Source: Cyanobacteria bacterium FACHB-DQ100
GTDB lineage: Bacteria; Cyanobacteriota; Cyanobacteriia; Leptolyngbyales; Leptolyngbyaceae
Direction: 5' to 3'
DNA length: 64,000 bases
Assembly: GCA_014695195.1 (NCBI GenBank)
Contig: JACJNW010000028.1
Coordinates: 744,001 to 808,000 of the forward strand
Below, in pieces: positions 52,450 to 61,926 of this stretch (the stretch's first letter is position 1; the number at the start of each line of letters is the position of its first letter). The notes beneath the pieces were generated by a model that had not been told where the DNA came from, made no database searches, and was given only the letters and a program-made list of their open reading frames with translations. Made by a program: the position numbers and the translations under genes.

Positions 52450-53265
52450 ATGACACTTCCTTCAGTCAAAATCGCGTTAACGATCGCCGGATCAGACAGT
52501 GGCGGTGGTGCGGGAATTCAAGCCGATTTGCGAACGTTTGCGTTTCATTGCGTTCATGGAACTAGCGCCCTGACTTGTATTACCGCACAAAATACGCTGG
52601 GAGTGACACGAGTAGATGCGCTGCCACCCGAAGCAGTCACAGCGCAAATTCAAGCCGTTGTTCAAGACATCGGCGTACAGGCGGCAAAAACCGGAATGCT
52701 GCTGAATCAAGGCATTATCACAGCCGTGTCCGAACAAGTTGCTGCCTGCCAAATTTCCAATCTCGTCGTTGACCCAGTGATGGTGTCCCGCACTGGAGCA
52801 CAACTCATCGACAATGCAGCGATCGATGCTCTGAAAACGCTTCTCATCCCCCAAGCGATCGTTCTGACTCCGAATCGCTACGAAGCTCAGTTACTGAGCG
52901 GCATTGAAATTAATACCTTAGAAGAAATGCAGACCGCCGCGCAGCGCATTGCTGAACTGGGGGCGAAGTCGGTTTTAGTCAAAGGAGGCGGCATGACTAA
53001 TGCCCTGCGTGGAGTCGATGTCTGGTTTGATGGCGCTCAGTGCGAAACCTTTGCAGCTCAGCGAATCGATACAAAACATACGCACGGCACAGGGTGTACC
53101 CTTTCAGCCGCGATCGCCGCAAACCTAGCGCTTGGAAAAGATCTGCGATCGGCAATCAAAGCTGCAAAAGATTATGTGACGACTGCATTAGAGTACGCAC
53201 TGGCGATCGGTCAGGGGCAAGGGCCTGTGGGTCATTTCTTTCCGCTGATGCAGAGATCGATCTAA
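52450..53265 (+). CDS. thiD: Hydroxymethylpyrimidine/phosphomethylpyrimidine kinase
   Basis: Ribokinase-fold enzyme phosphorylating HMP and HMP-P for thiamine diphosphate synthesis. The 271-residue protein shows LTIAGSDSGGGAGIQADLRT, TCITAQNTLGV, VVDPVMVSRTGAQLID, LTPNRYEAQLLSG and the ATP/anion site DTKHTHGTGCTLSAAIAA. No TPP riboswitch-like element was seen upstream. Identification is secure. Confidence 0.95.
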   Translation: MTLPSVKIALTIAGSDSGGGAGIQADLRTFAFHCVHGTSALTCITAQNTLGVTRVDALPPEAVTAQIQAVVQDIGVQAAKTGMLLNQGIITAVSEQVAACQISNLVVDPVMVSRTGAQLIDNAAIDALKTLLIPQAIVLTPNRYEAQLLSGIEINTLEEMQTAAQRIAELGAKSVLVKGGGMTNALRGVDVWFDGAQCETFAAQRIDTKHTHGTGCTLSAAIAANLALGKDLRSAIKAAKDYVTTALEYALAIGQGQGPVGHFFPLMQRSI

Positions 53266-53475
53266 CCATTACTGAAATCTCTTCCAAATGATACGGTTTT
53301 CCTCCTGTTCCTGAATTCGCCCAAGTTTGACTAAACCGCCACAATAGAGAAAATAACTAAATTTCTGCTCATCGTTTGTTAATTTGAGAATTCACCTTTG
53401 CAGAAGGACTGGATGGATCTACTCCTTGTGCTGTAGCTGATTTTCCCCTGAGCGCAGCTATATTGGAGTGTTTTC

Positions 53476-54204
53476 ATGTCTTCGTTTGCGGCTTCTAGTG
53501 CGCTAGAAAATCGCCTACTTTCAGCGCTTCCTTTCGAGATTTATCAAAAATTAGCGGCTCATCTAGAGCCAGTCATGCTCTCACCGCAGCAAATTCTCCA
53601 CCCGATTGGTGAAGGGATCGCTTACGTTTATTTTCCGATCCGATCGCTGGTTTCGCTGACGACGTTACTTTCAAACGGCTCGATGCTCGAAGTCGGATTG
53701 GTAGGACGCAACGGATTTGTAGGAGCTTCCGTGGTTTTAGGACGCCGCGAAAGCGTCCAGCAGGCGATCGTTCAAGTGGGCGATTCTGCCTTTCGTTTAC
53801 CAATCGAACAGCTTCTAATTGAATTCGAGCAAAGTCCAGCTTTACAGTCACTTTTATTAGAATACGTCCAGGTTTTATTACTTCAAACTTCGCAGCTCGC
53901 GGCGTGTCATCGCTTTCATCACATCCGCGAACGGCTGGCACGACAATTATTATTAATTCAATCTGCCTTAAGCATCGACGAATTTACCCTGACTCATGAG
54001 GCGCTTGCACAGATGTTGGGCACTCGTCGATCGGGCGTGACGGTTGCGATCGGAGAACTAACCCAACTGGGAGCAATTCAGTGCAGTCGGGGGCGCATTT
54101 CGATCGTTCAGCCGCAAGTTCTCGAATCGATTTCCTGCGAATGCTTTGCGGTGATTCGAGAAGAGCGCAACCGATTTAACTACAGGCATCCGCGATCGCG
54201 CTGA
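53476..54204 (+). CDS. Crp/Fnr-like transcription regulator
   Basis: A 242-residue protein with an N-terminal cNMP-binding-like barrel (PIGEGIAYVYFPIRSLVSLT, MLEVGLVGRNGFVGASVVLG) and a C-terminal winged helix (FTLTHEALAQMLGTRRSGVT). The barrel has features of the common non-cAMP group widespread in bacteria, so the effector is unknown. It is convergent with the IctB-like gene, three bases apart. Confidence 0.85.
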   Translation: MSSFAASSALENRLLSALPFEIYQKLAAHLEPVMLSPQQILHPIGEGIAYVYFPIRSLVSLTTLLSNGSMLEVGLVGRNGFVGASVVLGRRESVQQAIVQVGDSAFRLPIEQLLIEFEQSPALQSLLLEYVQVLLLQTSQLAACHRFHHIRERLARQLLLIQSALSIDEFTLTHEALAQMLGTRRSGVTVAIGELTQLGAIQCSRGRISIVQPQVLESISCECFAVIREERNRFNYRHPRSR

Positions 54205-54207
54205 TGT

Positions 54208-55614
54208 TTAAGCGTCTGCTGCAAGTTCAGGTGGCTGAGCTGATAACTTCGCTGCGGCATGGGGCGCATAGTAGCTTGCGACTAGAGCAACGCTGAGCCA
54301 CCATAACACACTCACTTCTGGTCGATACCAAACCGTATCGACCGCACCATGCCCCAACATTCCCGCGATCGTCGTGATCGCGCCAATCAGCCAGAATCCG
54401 TCTGAATCGCTCATCGCTCTCAAGCGCCGTAGCTGCAAAAATCCCTGATTAAATGTCACCAGCAACAACCACAGAAATGCTGTCAGCCCAATCAAACCTG
54501 ACTCGACTGCAATCTCTAGCAGCACCGAGTATGCACTTAAGGCACTAAATCGTGCGGCTGCGTACAGTGGATAAATGCGCTTGAAGACTAGATCCCCTGG
54601 GCCAAATCCTAGAATCGGACGATCGCGAATCATTTCCAGTACCGATCGCCAAACGTTCAATCGAAACGCATTACTACTATCGCCACTGCCCGCGAACATA
54701 CTGCCTACTCGGTAGCGGAACGGTGTGACAAAAATAAATCCCAGCACCAAAATCCCCGCCAGTCCCCCAAACACAAGCGGTAACGCCCACAGCCGCAAGA
54801 ATCTCGGCAAATACGCACTCCACCAATACCGCAGCAGCACCACGAGCACTAACGCCGCAACGACTAATCCGATCCATCCTCCCCGGCTCTGGGTCAACAG
54901 TAAACACGCTGTATTGATCCCAAACATAACGATCGCCAGCACTTTCGGTAGCCAGCGTTTCCAGACAAAGATCGCACTAAACGACAGCCACACCGCAGGC
55001 ATCAAATATCCAGCTAGTAGATTCGGATTGCCTAAAAAACTATATACCCGTGTAGACTGCGCCAGCGGTGACTCTGGATCAACCCACGTCGCCAACGCAT
55101 CCGCACCGTGAATCGACTGCCGAACTCCATAGCTGCTCACCACCAGCGCCACAAGTAGAAACGCGGTGATACAGAACGATCGCAGCTTCGGCGATCGCAG
55201 CACTCGCGCCATCAAAATGAAAAACATCAGATAGAGTGACAGCTTCCCCAATCCCAAAAACGCCAAGCGCTTGACTGGAGAAAGCGCTGCCGCTGTTGCA
55301 GCAATTCCCCAAAACAACAGCACTAGCAAATGAATCGGCGTAAACCCCAAACGGGGATCACCGTCAGAAACCGTTAACAAGATCCAGAACAAAATACAAC
55401 TCGCAAGCAGCCAACCGATCAGATTCGTGGCAACAAACGGAGAAAGAGCAAACACAAGACTGATCAGCAGTGCCCCGATTGCATCTCCCTGCTGCATCAG
55501 CCAACTGTGCTGTCGCCAAGTGGACAGCGATCCCACCAGTCGATGAACATAGCTCACCTGCCCCCACTGCCAAACGGGGAGCGTGGTCAGTGTCACTTGT
55601 TGCCAAACCGAATT
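54208..55614 (-). CDS. ictB: IctB-like membrane protein (O-antigen ligase superfamily)
   Basis: A 468-residue protein from the second Met (MNSVWQQVTLTTLPVWQWGQ); a start at 55644 adds ten residues. About ten or more membrane helices and the strings DALATWVDPESPLAQSTRVY, YSFLGNPNLLAGYLMPAVW, LTQSRGGWIGLV and ARFSALSAYSVLLEIAVESG match cyanobacterial IctB, historically linked to inorganic carbon accumulation but belonging to the Wzy/O-antigen ligase superfamily. The true biochemical role is debated. It lies downstream of a kinase-like gene and is separated from it by a terminator. Confidence 0.87.
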   Translation of the reverse strand, partial: NSVWQQVTLTTLPVWQWGQVSYVHRLVGSLSTWRQHSWLMQQGDAIGALLISLVFALSPFVATNLIGWLLASCILFWILLTVSDGDPRLGFTPIHLLVLLFWGIAATAAALSPVKRLAFLGLGKLSLYLMFFILMARVLRSPKLRSFCITAFLLVALVVSSYGVRQSIHGADALATWVDPESPLAQSTRVYSFLGNPNLLAGYLMPAVWLSFSAIFVWKRWLPKVLAIVMFGINTACLLLTQSRGGWIGLVVAALVLVVLLRYWWSAYLPRFLRLWALPLVFGGLAGILVLGFIFVTPFRYRVGSMFAGSGDSSNAFRLNVWRSVLEMIRDRPILGFGPGDLVFKRIYPLYAAARFSALSAYSVLLEIAVESGLIGLTAFLWLLLVTFNQGFLQLRRLRAMSDSDGFWLIGAITTIAGMLGHGAVDTVWYRPEVSVLWWLSVALVASYYAPHAAAKLSAQPPELAADA

Positions 55615-55648
55615 CATACGCGGATTTCCTGTGCTTTGAAGCAAAAAC

Positions 55649-55673
55649 AGCCCTAGCGAATTAGGCTAGGGCT
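55649..55673 (-). terminator. Terminator of the GAF kinase-like gene
   Basis: AGCCCTAGC and GCTAGGGCT with a seven-base loop; on the minus strand GTTTTTGC follows. It lies between the two minus-strand genes, so they probably form separate transcripts. Confidence 0.85.
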
Positions 55674-55703
55674 ATTATCCGCGATATTGGCGTTTTGACA
55701 AGG

Positions 55704-57185
55704 CTACTGCGTTAATCGGGGCAAAGTGATCACATATCGGTATCCCGGTTCTGATGATCCTTGAATCAAGATTTGCCCACCGTGCATCTCCGCAAGTTGC
55801 CGACTCAGCAGCAAGCCGAGATTCTTCCGGGCGGTGTCAGCATCGGTTTCCGAGAACTGATCAAGGTTGTTAAACTTTGGAGCACTGAGGGCGGTCGCAA
55901 CCGGGATGAGTCCCGCGCTTGCACGATGCCCATGACTCTGCATCTCGTACTCAAATGACGCGATCGCGCTGGTTTGCGGCATTAGCATTTCGTTAAAACC
56001 AAGCCCCTCGCCGAGACAGGGGTGCGCCGCCCAAACCGTTAGCCGCAGTCCGCTGCTCTTTTGCGAAACGTGCAGGCGCACGATACTACCCGCTGTCGAG
56101 GACTGAACCACGCTAAACAGCAAGTGATAGAGCATTTGGCGGATCTTGTCTTTGTCGAGTAGCCAAATACGATTACCGGGTTCAACCGATAGCCGAATTT
56201 GCTGCTCTCGACGATTGGCAGCTTGCTCTAAGGTACTGATTGCCTGCTGACAGACCATCTCAATGTCGATCGACGATAAGTTCAGCGCTCGGCTTTGGTC
56301 GTCAAGCTGCGACAGTTCTAGAATTTCCTTTACTAAAGATAATAGGTACTGCCCGCTGTGATGAATGATATCGAGATACTCTTTTTGCTTGCTAGTCAGG
56401 GGGCCGTAGATTTCGCGATTGAGTACACTTGCCATTCCCATAACGGAGGTCAATGGGGTGCGTAACTCCTGAGTGAGTTGAGCCAGGAGTTCAAACTTAA
56501 TGGGGTTTGAAGGCGGAGGGAGGGCGGCAGGCTGAACTCTCGGTGCAGGTTTGACGACTTGAGCTTTAACCATTTGCAGGCGCTCATATTCACTCATGCT
56601 GAGGCGGGCAGTCAGCAGGAGAAATTCGATATCCCGTTCTGTGAAGTTTCGGGGGCGAGAATCCATGACACAAAGCGTACCGACACACTCGCCGCTGACC
56701 GTCAGCAGGGGCGCACCGAGATACGCACGAATGCCGTACTGTTGACACAGCAAAGAGTTGGCAAACGCTGGGTGCTCAAGCGTGTCCTCGATCGCCAAAA
56801 CCTGCTGGCTATCCATCACATGCACACAGAAGGCGTGTTCGCGGGGCAGTTGTCGGGAAAGCGCCAAGTCATTCATTAAGCCCAAGCGCGAGAGACCAAC
56901 CGCAGATTTGAACCACTGACGCGATTGATCGATCGCGCTGAGCAAGCTAATTGGCGCACCGAGCGAGTGAGCAGCGGTTTGAGTTGCTTCCTCAAAAATC
57001 GGTACAACTTCGGTATCGAGCAACCCGAGTTCCGTCAGTACCAGTAGACGCTGCTGCTCACGAGCAGCAGCCGTTAACCCATCTAATCGGCAAAATAGCC
57101 TGATTTCGGGGATTCCCATTCCAACCCCAATCCTCGATCTAAAGAACTCCTCGACCATCTGACAATCCAGTGCTTTAGGGAACAA
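55704..57185 (-). CDS. GAF protein with degenerate histidine-kinase module
   Basis: A 493-residue protein; M23 (57119) is a likely true start. A GAF domain (about 55-210) has FCVHVMDSQQVLAIEDTLEH and YLGAPLLTVSGECVGTLCVM. The dimerisation helix has LAQLTQELRTPLTSVMGMAS, with Q239 at the usual phosphoacceptor position. The ATPase part is strongly altered: IRQMLYHLLFSVVQSS replaces the N-box and no DxGxG motif is seen; only LGLLLSRQLAEMHGGQI recalls the end of the fold. It is predicted to be a pseudokinase-like sensor. Confidence 0.8.
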   Translation of the reverse strand: MFPKALDCQMVEEFFRSRIGVGMGIPEIRLFCRLDGLTAAAREQQRLLVLTELGLLDTEVVPIFEEATQTAAHSLGAPISLLSAIDQSRQWFKSAVGLSRLGLMNDLALSRQLPREHAFCVHVMDSQQVLAIEDTLEHPAFANSLLCQQYGIRAYLGAPLLTVSGECVGTLCVMDSRPRNFTERDIEFLLLTARLSMSEYERLQMVKAQVVKPAPRVQPAALPPPSNPIKFELLAQLTQELRTPLTSVMGMASVLNREIYGPLTSKQKEYLDIIHHSGQYLLSLVKEILELSQLDDQSRALNLSSIDIEMVCQQAISTLEQAANRREQQIRLSVEPGNRIWLLDKDKIRQMLYHLLFSVVQSSTAGSIVRLHVSQKSSGLRLTVWAAHPCLGEGLGFNEMLMPQTSAIASFEYEMQSHGHRASAGLIPVATALSAPKFNNLDQFSETDADTARKNLGLLLSRQLAEMHGGQILIQGSSEPGYRYVITLPRLTQ

Positions 57186-57328
57186 CGACTGTCAAACAGT
57201 CTTCAACTATACACAGATTGCCCTGACTTGCTGGTAAATCAACGTTCACTAGCAAGAGAGATTACGGAAGTTTAAGGGTTTGGGCGGTTCTAGTCTGATG
57301 AAATTACGGACAAAATGACTCCAGCAGA

Positions 57329-58045
57329 TTATTTTGTCCAAGCGGAATGATTTAGGAGTGCAGCAATCACTCGAACGCCGCGGAGCTGATTGGAGAGCGG
57401 CAAGTGTCCTTTAGGCGCATTCAGACTCCAGGTAAAGCCGTCGGGATAGCGCGTCCAGGTGTAGCCAGATTTCCAGCCGATTTTTTCCCACAGTTTTTCC
57501 CATTTTTTGCCAACACTGAGCCAGATTTGCCGCTGCACCGAAAAGCCGTAGCGATAGTCGGAATGAGCCAGCCACAAGGCATCGATCGTGTGTAAATCTG
57601 GGGTCGGGAAGTTCTCAACCTCGGTGAAGTAGAGCCATTTGCGAAGGACGGCGGATTCTCCCGCCAGTTCACACAGTTTTTGAATTGTGAGGAGATCGGC
57701 GGCTTGGAATTTCTGCTGGGCGAGGAGTTGCTGAAGTTCGGTGTAGTCGATGTTGCGATCGGACTTGAGCGGGATGGTTCCAGTGGGGAAGTGCTGCTGA
57801 AGAAACTCCAACACTTTTGGCGCTTGAGTGTTGAACAGGGTTTGATAAATTTTGGCGCTGACTCGGCTCGATTCAGGACGATCGAGCAAAAATTCCATCA
57901 GCGCAGGAAATCCGTCTTCACCAAGGGCGGAGAGTTCGTCGATCGCCTGAAGCTGCACCTTTTCGGAGTCTGATCGAAGCTTCAGTTGGAGCGTCGCAAT
58001 GCTACCGGGAAGATCGAGGGCTGAGGAGGTTTCTAAATTAGTCAT
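57329..58045 (-). CDS. gun4: GUN4-domain protein, regulator of Mg-chelatase
   Basis: Porphyrin-binding protein that activates Mg-chelatase in chlorophyll synthesis. The N-terminal helical repeat region (about 1-85) is followed by the GUN4 core: FQAADLLTIQKLCELAG, HTIDALWLAHSDYRYGFSVQ, RQIWLSVGKKWEKLWEKIGW and KGHLPLSNQLRGVRVIAALL. About 238 residues, close to the known two-domain cyanobacterial Gun4. The start is the second Met (58045); another ATG lies nine bases upstream. It is the last gene of the ycf29-rfaE2-gun4 cluster. Confidence 0.93.
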   Translation of the reverse strand: MTNLETSSALDLPGSIATLQLKLRSDSEKVQLQAIDELSALGEDGFPALMEFLLDRPESSRVSAKIYQTLFNTQAPKVLEFLQQHFPTGTIPLKSDRNIDYTELQQLLAQQKFQAADLLTIQKLCELAGESAVLRKWLYFTEVENFPTPDLHTIDALWLAHSDYRYGFSVQRQIWLSVGKKWEKLWEKIGWKSGYTWTRYPDGFTWSLNAPKGHLPLSNQLRGVRVIAALLNHSAWTK

Positions 58046-58061
58046 GTAAACCATGTGGGTG

Positions 58062-58559
58062 TTAGGGGGTTCGGGTTACGCCTCTCAAAATTCGATCGAC
58101 GATCGCTGTCGTTGAAGACGGTACTTCAATATCGATGAGACGAACTTGTCCGCCGTAGGATTGTACGATCGAGGCTTCGGGCAATGTCTGTAGATTGTAG
58201 TCACCACCTTTAGCATAAATCTCAGGGCGGAGCGCTTCAACTAGCTCGCAAGCAGTTTTTTCAGAAAAAATCACGACTCCATCGACAGATTTCAGCGCCG
58301 CTAAGACTTCGGCACGTTCTAGCTCAGTCACAATCGGACGGGGTGGGCTGCGATCGGGCTTAATTAATCGAATTGATTCGTCACTATTTAATCCAATCAC
58401 GAGTGATTGTCCGAGCTGTCTGGCTGAGTTGAGGTAGCGCACATGACCCAGATGCAGCAGATCGAAGCAGCCGTTCGTCACCACAAGCGGTCGCCAGCGA
58501 GCGGGATCAGATGCGATCGCAGTCTTTAGCACCTTCAGAGAATAAATGCCCACACTCAT
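58062..58559 (-). CDS. rfaE2: Heptose-1-phosphate adenylyltransferase (RfaE2-like)
   Basis: A 165-residue nucleotidyltransferase that would make ADP-heptose for LPS. Visible motifs are NGCFDLLHLGHVRYLNSARQ (HxGH-type), LVIGLNSDESIRLIKPDR, VDGVVIFSEKTACELVEALR and YAKGGDYNLQTLPE. It lacks the kinase half of HldE, so it is the stand-alone form. It overlaps ycf29 by four bases and is 16 bases upstream of gun4. Confidence 0.87.
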   Translation of the reverse strand: MSVGIYSLKVLKTAIASDPARWRPLVVTNGCFDLLHLGHVRYLNSARQLGQSLVIGLNSDESIRLIKPDRSPPRPIVTELERAEVLAALKSVDGVVIFSEKTACELVEALRPEIYAKGGDYNLQTLPEASIVQSYGGQVRLIDIEVPSSTTAIVDRILRGVTRTP

Positions 58560-59236
58560 GCGTTTTCTTCATGGGTTACAGGTTCAGTAGAGGGCAGTCG
58601 GTAGCCTCTTTCAAACGCATAGCGCACGAGTTGCGATCGATTTTCAAGCTGTAGTTTGCTCAAAATGTTGCTTAAATGCGTTTGCACGGTGCGCGGACTG
58701 ACAAATAAATGATCGCCAATCTGCTTGTTGGTGTGACCTTGAATGACTTCCCAGAACACTTTTTCTTCAGCAGGAGTTAGGGGTAGTGGATTTACGGTTT
58801 GCGAGGATGTTTCGTTCGACGGTTGGCTCGACTGCTGCATCAGGCGCACAATTTCGGTGTGGATGCGGCGCGATCGTTCCAATTGCCCTTCGATCTTTGC
58901 TAATAATTCTCTTGGTTCAAAGGGTTTGGTCAAATAATCATCGGCTCCGATCGAATGACCTTGAACGCGGTCTTCTACTTCGCTGCGTCTGGAGAGAAAG
59001 ATAAAGGGAACCAGTTGTCCGGTTCTGAGCGATCGTAAGCGGCGACAGAATTCGAGTCCGTCCATTTCTGGCATAACCACGTCAGACACCACTAAATCTG
59101 GCAAATCTTGTTCAAATAGGGCTAATCCTTCGATTCCCGATGCTGCACCCTGTACCGCATATCCGCGTTTTTCTAAAAATTGAATGAGTGCGACTCGCAG
59201 TGCAGTATCATCATCGACAATCAAAATTTTTTTCAT
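58556..59236 (-). CDS. ycf29: Ycf29/NarL-type response regulator
   Basis: A 226-residue protein from the Met at 59236 (MKKILIVDDD); the frame is open to 59266. The receiver has D52 in LVVSDVVMPEMDG and SIGADDYLTKPFEPRELLAK; the LuxR-type HTH is LTPAEEKVFWEVIQGHTNKQ followed by VSPRTVQTHLSNILSKLQL. It resembles Ycf29 of red-algal plastids. It probably controls genes in response to an unlinked kinase. First gene of the cluster with rfaE2 and gun4. Confidence 0.85.
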   Translation of the reverse strand: MKKILIVDDDTALRVALIQFLEKRGYAVQGAASGIEGLALFEQDLPDLVVSDVVMPEMDGLEFCRRLRSLRTGQLVPFIFLSRRSEVEDRVQGHSIGADDYLTKPFEPRELLAKIEGQLERSRRIHTEIVRLMQQSSQPSNETSSQTVNPLPLTPAEEKVFWEVIQGHTNKQIGDHLFVSPRTVQTHLSNILSKLQLENRSQLVRYAFERGYRLPSTEPVTHEENA

Positions 59237-59517
59237 GCGCCTCTCCAGAAGCTCAAGCCGATTCATTTCTACCTGTCGTGCGATCGAAACTAAGAAACGA
59301 ACTTACCTATTCACTCAGTTAGTCAACGGATTAACCGAAAGTTTTCCCTTATTATGGTATCCCAGTGACTGATGGCTCTGAGGTTTCAGGCTTATCTTTA
59401 CGTTCTAGCTGCGTGAATTTGTCTTGCTTTTACCTAGCCAATAAGAGATAAATTGCAAGATTGGTTTGCTGATTTAGCACACCGCCCAACTTATCCTAAC
59501 TTGAGAATTGCTCGATC

Positions 59518-60939
59518 ATGTACGAAAAAATTACACCTCCTTCGACGGGTTCTGCGATTAGATTTGAGAACGGAGAACCGATCGTTCCAGATAACCCGAT
59601 TATTCCATTCATTCGAGGAGATGGAACGGGCATTGACTTGTGGCCCGCATCGCAGAAGGTCTTTGATGCGGCAGTTCAGAGGGCATACGGCGGGAAGCGT
59701 CAGATCACTTGGTTCAAGATCTACGTTGGCGATGAGGCTTGCGAACAGTATGGAACGTATCAATATTTACCTGAAGACTCGCTAGAAGCGATTCGAGAAT
59801 TCGGTGTGGCGATCAAAGGCCCATTGACAACCCCGATCGGCGGTGGGATTCGATCGCTGAATGTAGCGTTGCGCCAAATCTTTGATCTGTATGCCTGTGT
59901 GCGTCCCTGTAAGTATTACGCCGGAACACCTTCGCCACATCGCTATCCGGAGAAACTCGATGTCATCATCTATCGTGAGAACACTGAGGATATCTACCTG
60001 GGGATCGAGTGGAAACAAGGCAGCGAGATTGGCGATCGTTTAATCAAGCTGCTGAATGAGGATCTGATTCCCAGCACTCCAGAACACGGGAAAAAGCAGA
60101 TTCCGCTCGATGCGGGCATTGGAATTAAGCCGATCAGTAAGAAAGGATCGCAGCGTCTTGTGCGTCGAGCGATTCAACACGCGCTCCGGTTGCCGAAGCA
60201 TAAACAAACGGTGACGCTGGTTCACAAAGGTAACATTATGAAGTACACCGAAGGCGCGTTTCGGGATTGGGGATATGAACTAGCGACAACGGAGTTTCGA
60301 TCAGAGTGTGTGACCGAGCGTGAATCCTGGATTCTTGGTAACAAAGAGAAAAACCCGAATCTGACGATCGAAGAAAATGCCCGTCAGATTGATCCGGGTT
60401 ATGGTTCGATGACTCCGGATAAGCAAGCATCAATCTGCAAAGAAGTGCAAATGGTTCTTGATTCCATCTGGGAAACGCATGGGAGCGGGAAATGGAAGGA
60501 AAAAGTAATGATTAACGATCGCATTGCGGATAGCATTTTCCAACAGATTCAGACCCGTCCGGATGAATACTCGATTTTAGCGACGATGAACCTGAACGGA
60601 GATTATATTTCCGATGCTGCGGCTGCGATCGCGGGTGGTTTGGGCATGGCTCCCGGTGCAAATATCGGAGATGCCTGCGCGATTTTTGAGGCAACTCATG
60701 GTACGGCTCCGAAACATGCAGGACTTGATCGCGTGAATCCCGGTTCACTGATTCTTTCTGGTGTGATGATGCTGGAATATTTGGGCTGGCAAGAAGCAGC
60801 AGATTTGATCAAGGGCGGATTGGCGAAGGCGATCGAGCAGCGCGAGGTAACGTATGATTTAGCGCGATTGATGGAACCTCCGGTTGAGCCGCCGCTGAAA
60901 TGCTCTGAATTTGCGGATGCAATTATTCGGAATTTTTAA
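59518..60939 (+). CDS. icd: NADP-dependent isocitrate dehydrogenase
   Basis: Oxidises isocitrate to 2-oxoglutarate, the carbon skeleton for ammonium assimilation. The 473-residue protein has [18 protein letters not shown], the substrate loop with Ser in [63 protein letters not shown] and [14 protein letters not shown] good terminator follows. Identification is secure. Confidence 0.96.
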   Translation: MYEKITPPSTGSAIRFENGEPIVPDNPIIPFIRGDGTGIDLWPASQKVFDAAVQRAYGGKRQITWFKIYVGDEACEQYGTYQYLPEDSLEAIREFGVAIKGPLTTPIGGGIRSLNVALRQIFDLYACVRPCKYYAGTPSPHRYPEKLDVIIYRENTEDIYLGIEWKQGSEIGDRLIKLLNEDLIPSTPEHGKKQIPLDAGIGIKPISKKGSQRLVRRAIQHALRLPKHKQTVTLVHKGNIMKYTEGAFRDWGYELATTEFRSECVTERESWILGNKEKNPNLTIEENARQIDPGYGSMTPDKQASICKEVQMVLDSIWETHGSGKWKEKVMINDRIADSIFQQIQTRPDEYSILATMNLNGDYISDAAAAIAGGLGMAPGANIGDACAIFEATHGTAPKHAGLDRVNPGSLILSGVMMLEYLGWQEAADLIKGGLAKAIEQREVTYDLARLMEPPVEPPLKCSEFADAIIRNF

Positions 60940-60945
60940 ACCGAG

Positions 60946-60984
60946 AATCGGGATTGTTCAAGCGTCGTTCAATCCCGATTTTTT
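60946..60984 (+). terminator. Terminator of icd
   Basis: AATCGGGATTG and CAATCCCGATT arms with a 13-base loop, followed by TTTT. It may serve the convergent gene as well. Confidence 0.85.
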
Positions 60985-61859
60985 CAGGGATTCGAGAAGG
61001 TGTTGATATTCCCGCCGCCGATCGTGCGGCCGGGAATCGATCGCGGTACGGAAAACGGTTGCTGATTCACCACTGGAGCATTCTGCATTACACCGAAATT
61101 TTGAGCTTCAACGGGTTGGGGTGTGAGAGCTTGCGGTGCAACAGGTGAAGCAACAGGTGCATTGATCGCAGGTGCAATGGGTAAAGGCGCAGAAACAGTC
61201 GGAATGGTTCCAGGAACGATCGGCTGTGTCCCTTCGATTAGCGCTGAAAACGAATTTTGAGGGGCGGCATTGATTGAGGTTCCTGTATTGGGAGTATCCA
61301 AGCGAATTGTGCCTTCGATCGGAGGTTGCGAGACGATCAAACGGTTCTCAGTGGCTAATTTCGTCAGTGCCTCTTGCAGTCGGTTTGGCGGCAGTGCGGC
61401 TTCAGGTACAGCGGGTCGCGTTGTGTAGGGAAGCCCAAGTTCTGTTGATGGGGCGCTTCTAAGCGTTCCGGTTGTTTCTTGTGTTTCTGGCTCAGATTGG
61501 GCGATCGCATCAGTCGGGGTAGAAAAGAGCCGATTTGGAGTCGCAGCATTTTGCGGTGTTGCAGTTGGAGCAGTAGGCGCGATTAAAAATTGAGCCGTTT
61601 CCGGTCTGGATGCCGCTTTGATGTCGTTCATCAAGAGCGACAAAGAATCAATATCGGCACCGATCGCCCGATCTTCTGGTGACAGGGTGCCCTCAGCCGC
61701 CGGGTTCTCAAGCTCACGAGCAACTTCTGTGCGGCTGAAGAATTCCCAGGTAAACAACACCAAAAACAACAGCGCGATCGCAGGTGCCCAAACGACAGGA
61801 CGACCGATCGGGCGCAGCCGCGCTAATCCATACCGAACCCAGGATGGCTGATGCCGCAT
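60984..61859 (-). CDS. Membrane-anchored low-complexity protein
   Basis: A 291-residue protein with one membrane helix near the N-terminus (WAPAIALLFLVLFTWEFFS) and a long Pro/Thr/Ala-rich tail, presumably extracytoplasmic. A short coiled region (ADIDSLSLLMNDIKA) precedes the low-complexity part. No family recognised; function unknown. It ends in the icd terminator region. Confidence 0.75.
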   Translation of the reverse strand: MRHQPSWVRYGLARLRPIGRPVVWAPAIALLFLVLFTWEFFSRTEVARELENPAAEGTLSPEDRAIGADIDSLSLLMNDIKAASRPETAQFLIAPTAPTATPQNAATPNRLFSTPTDAIAQSEPETQETTGTLRSAPSTELGLPYTTRPAVPEAALPPNRLQEALTKLATENRLIVSQPPIEGTIRLDTPNTGTSINAAPQNSFSALIEGTQPIVPGTIPTVSAPLPIAPAINAPVASPVAPQALTPQPVEAQNFGVMQNAPVVNQQPFSVPRSIPGRTIGGGNINTFSNP

Positions 61860-61926
61860 AGACTAAATCCATGATACTTAAGGCTGATTGTATTCTATTT
61901 AACACAGAAGAATTGAGAAAATCTCG

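Noticed and set aside
52385-52450. TPP riboswitch before thiD
   Set aside because: The short leader lacks the conserved CUGAGA and other core elements of the thi-box.
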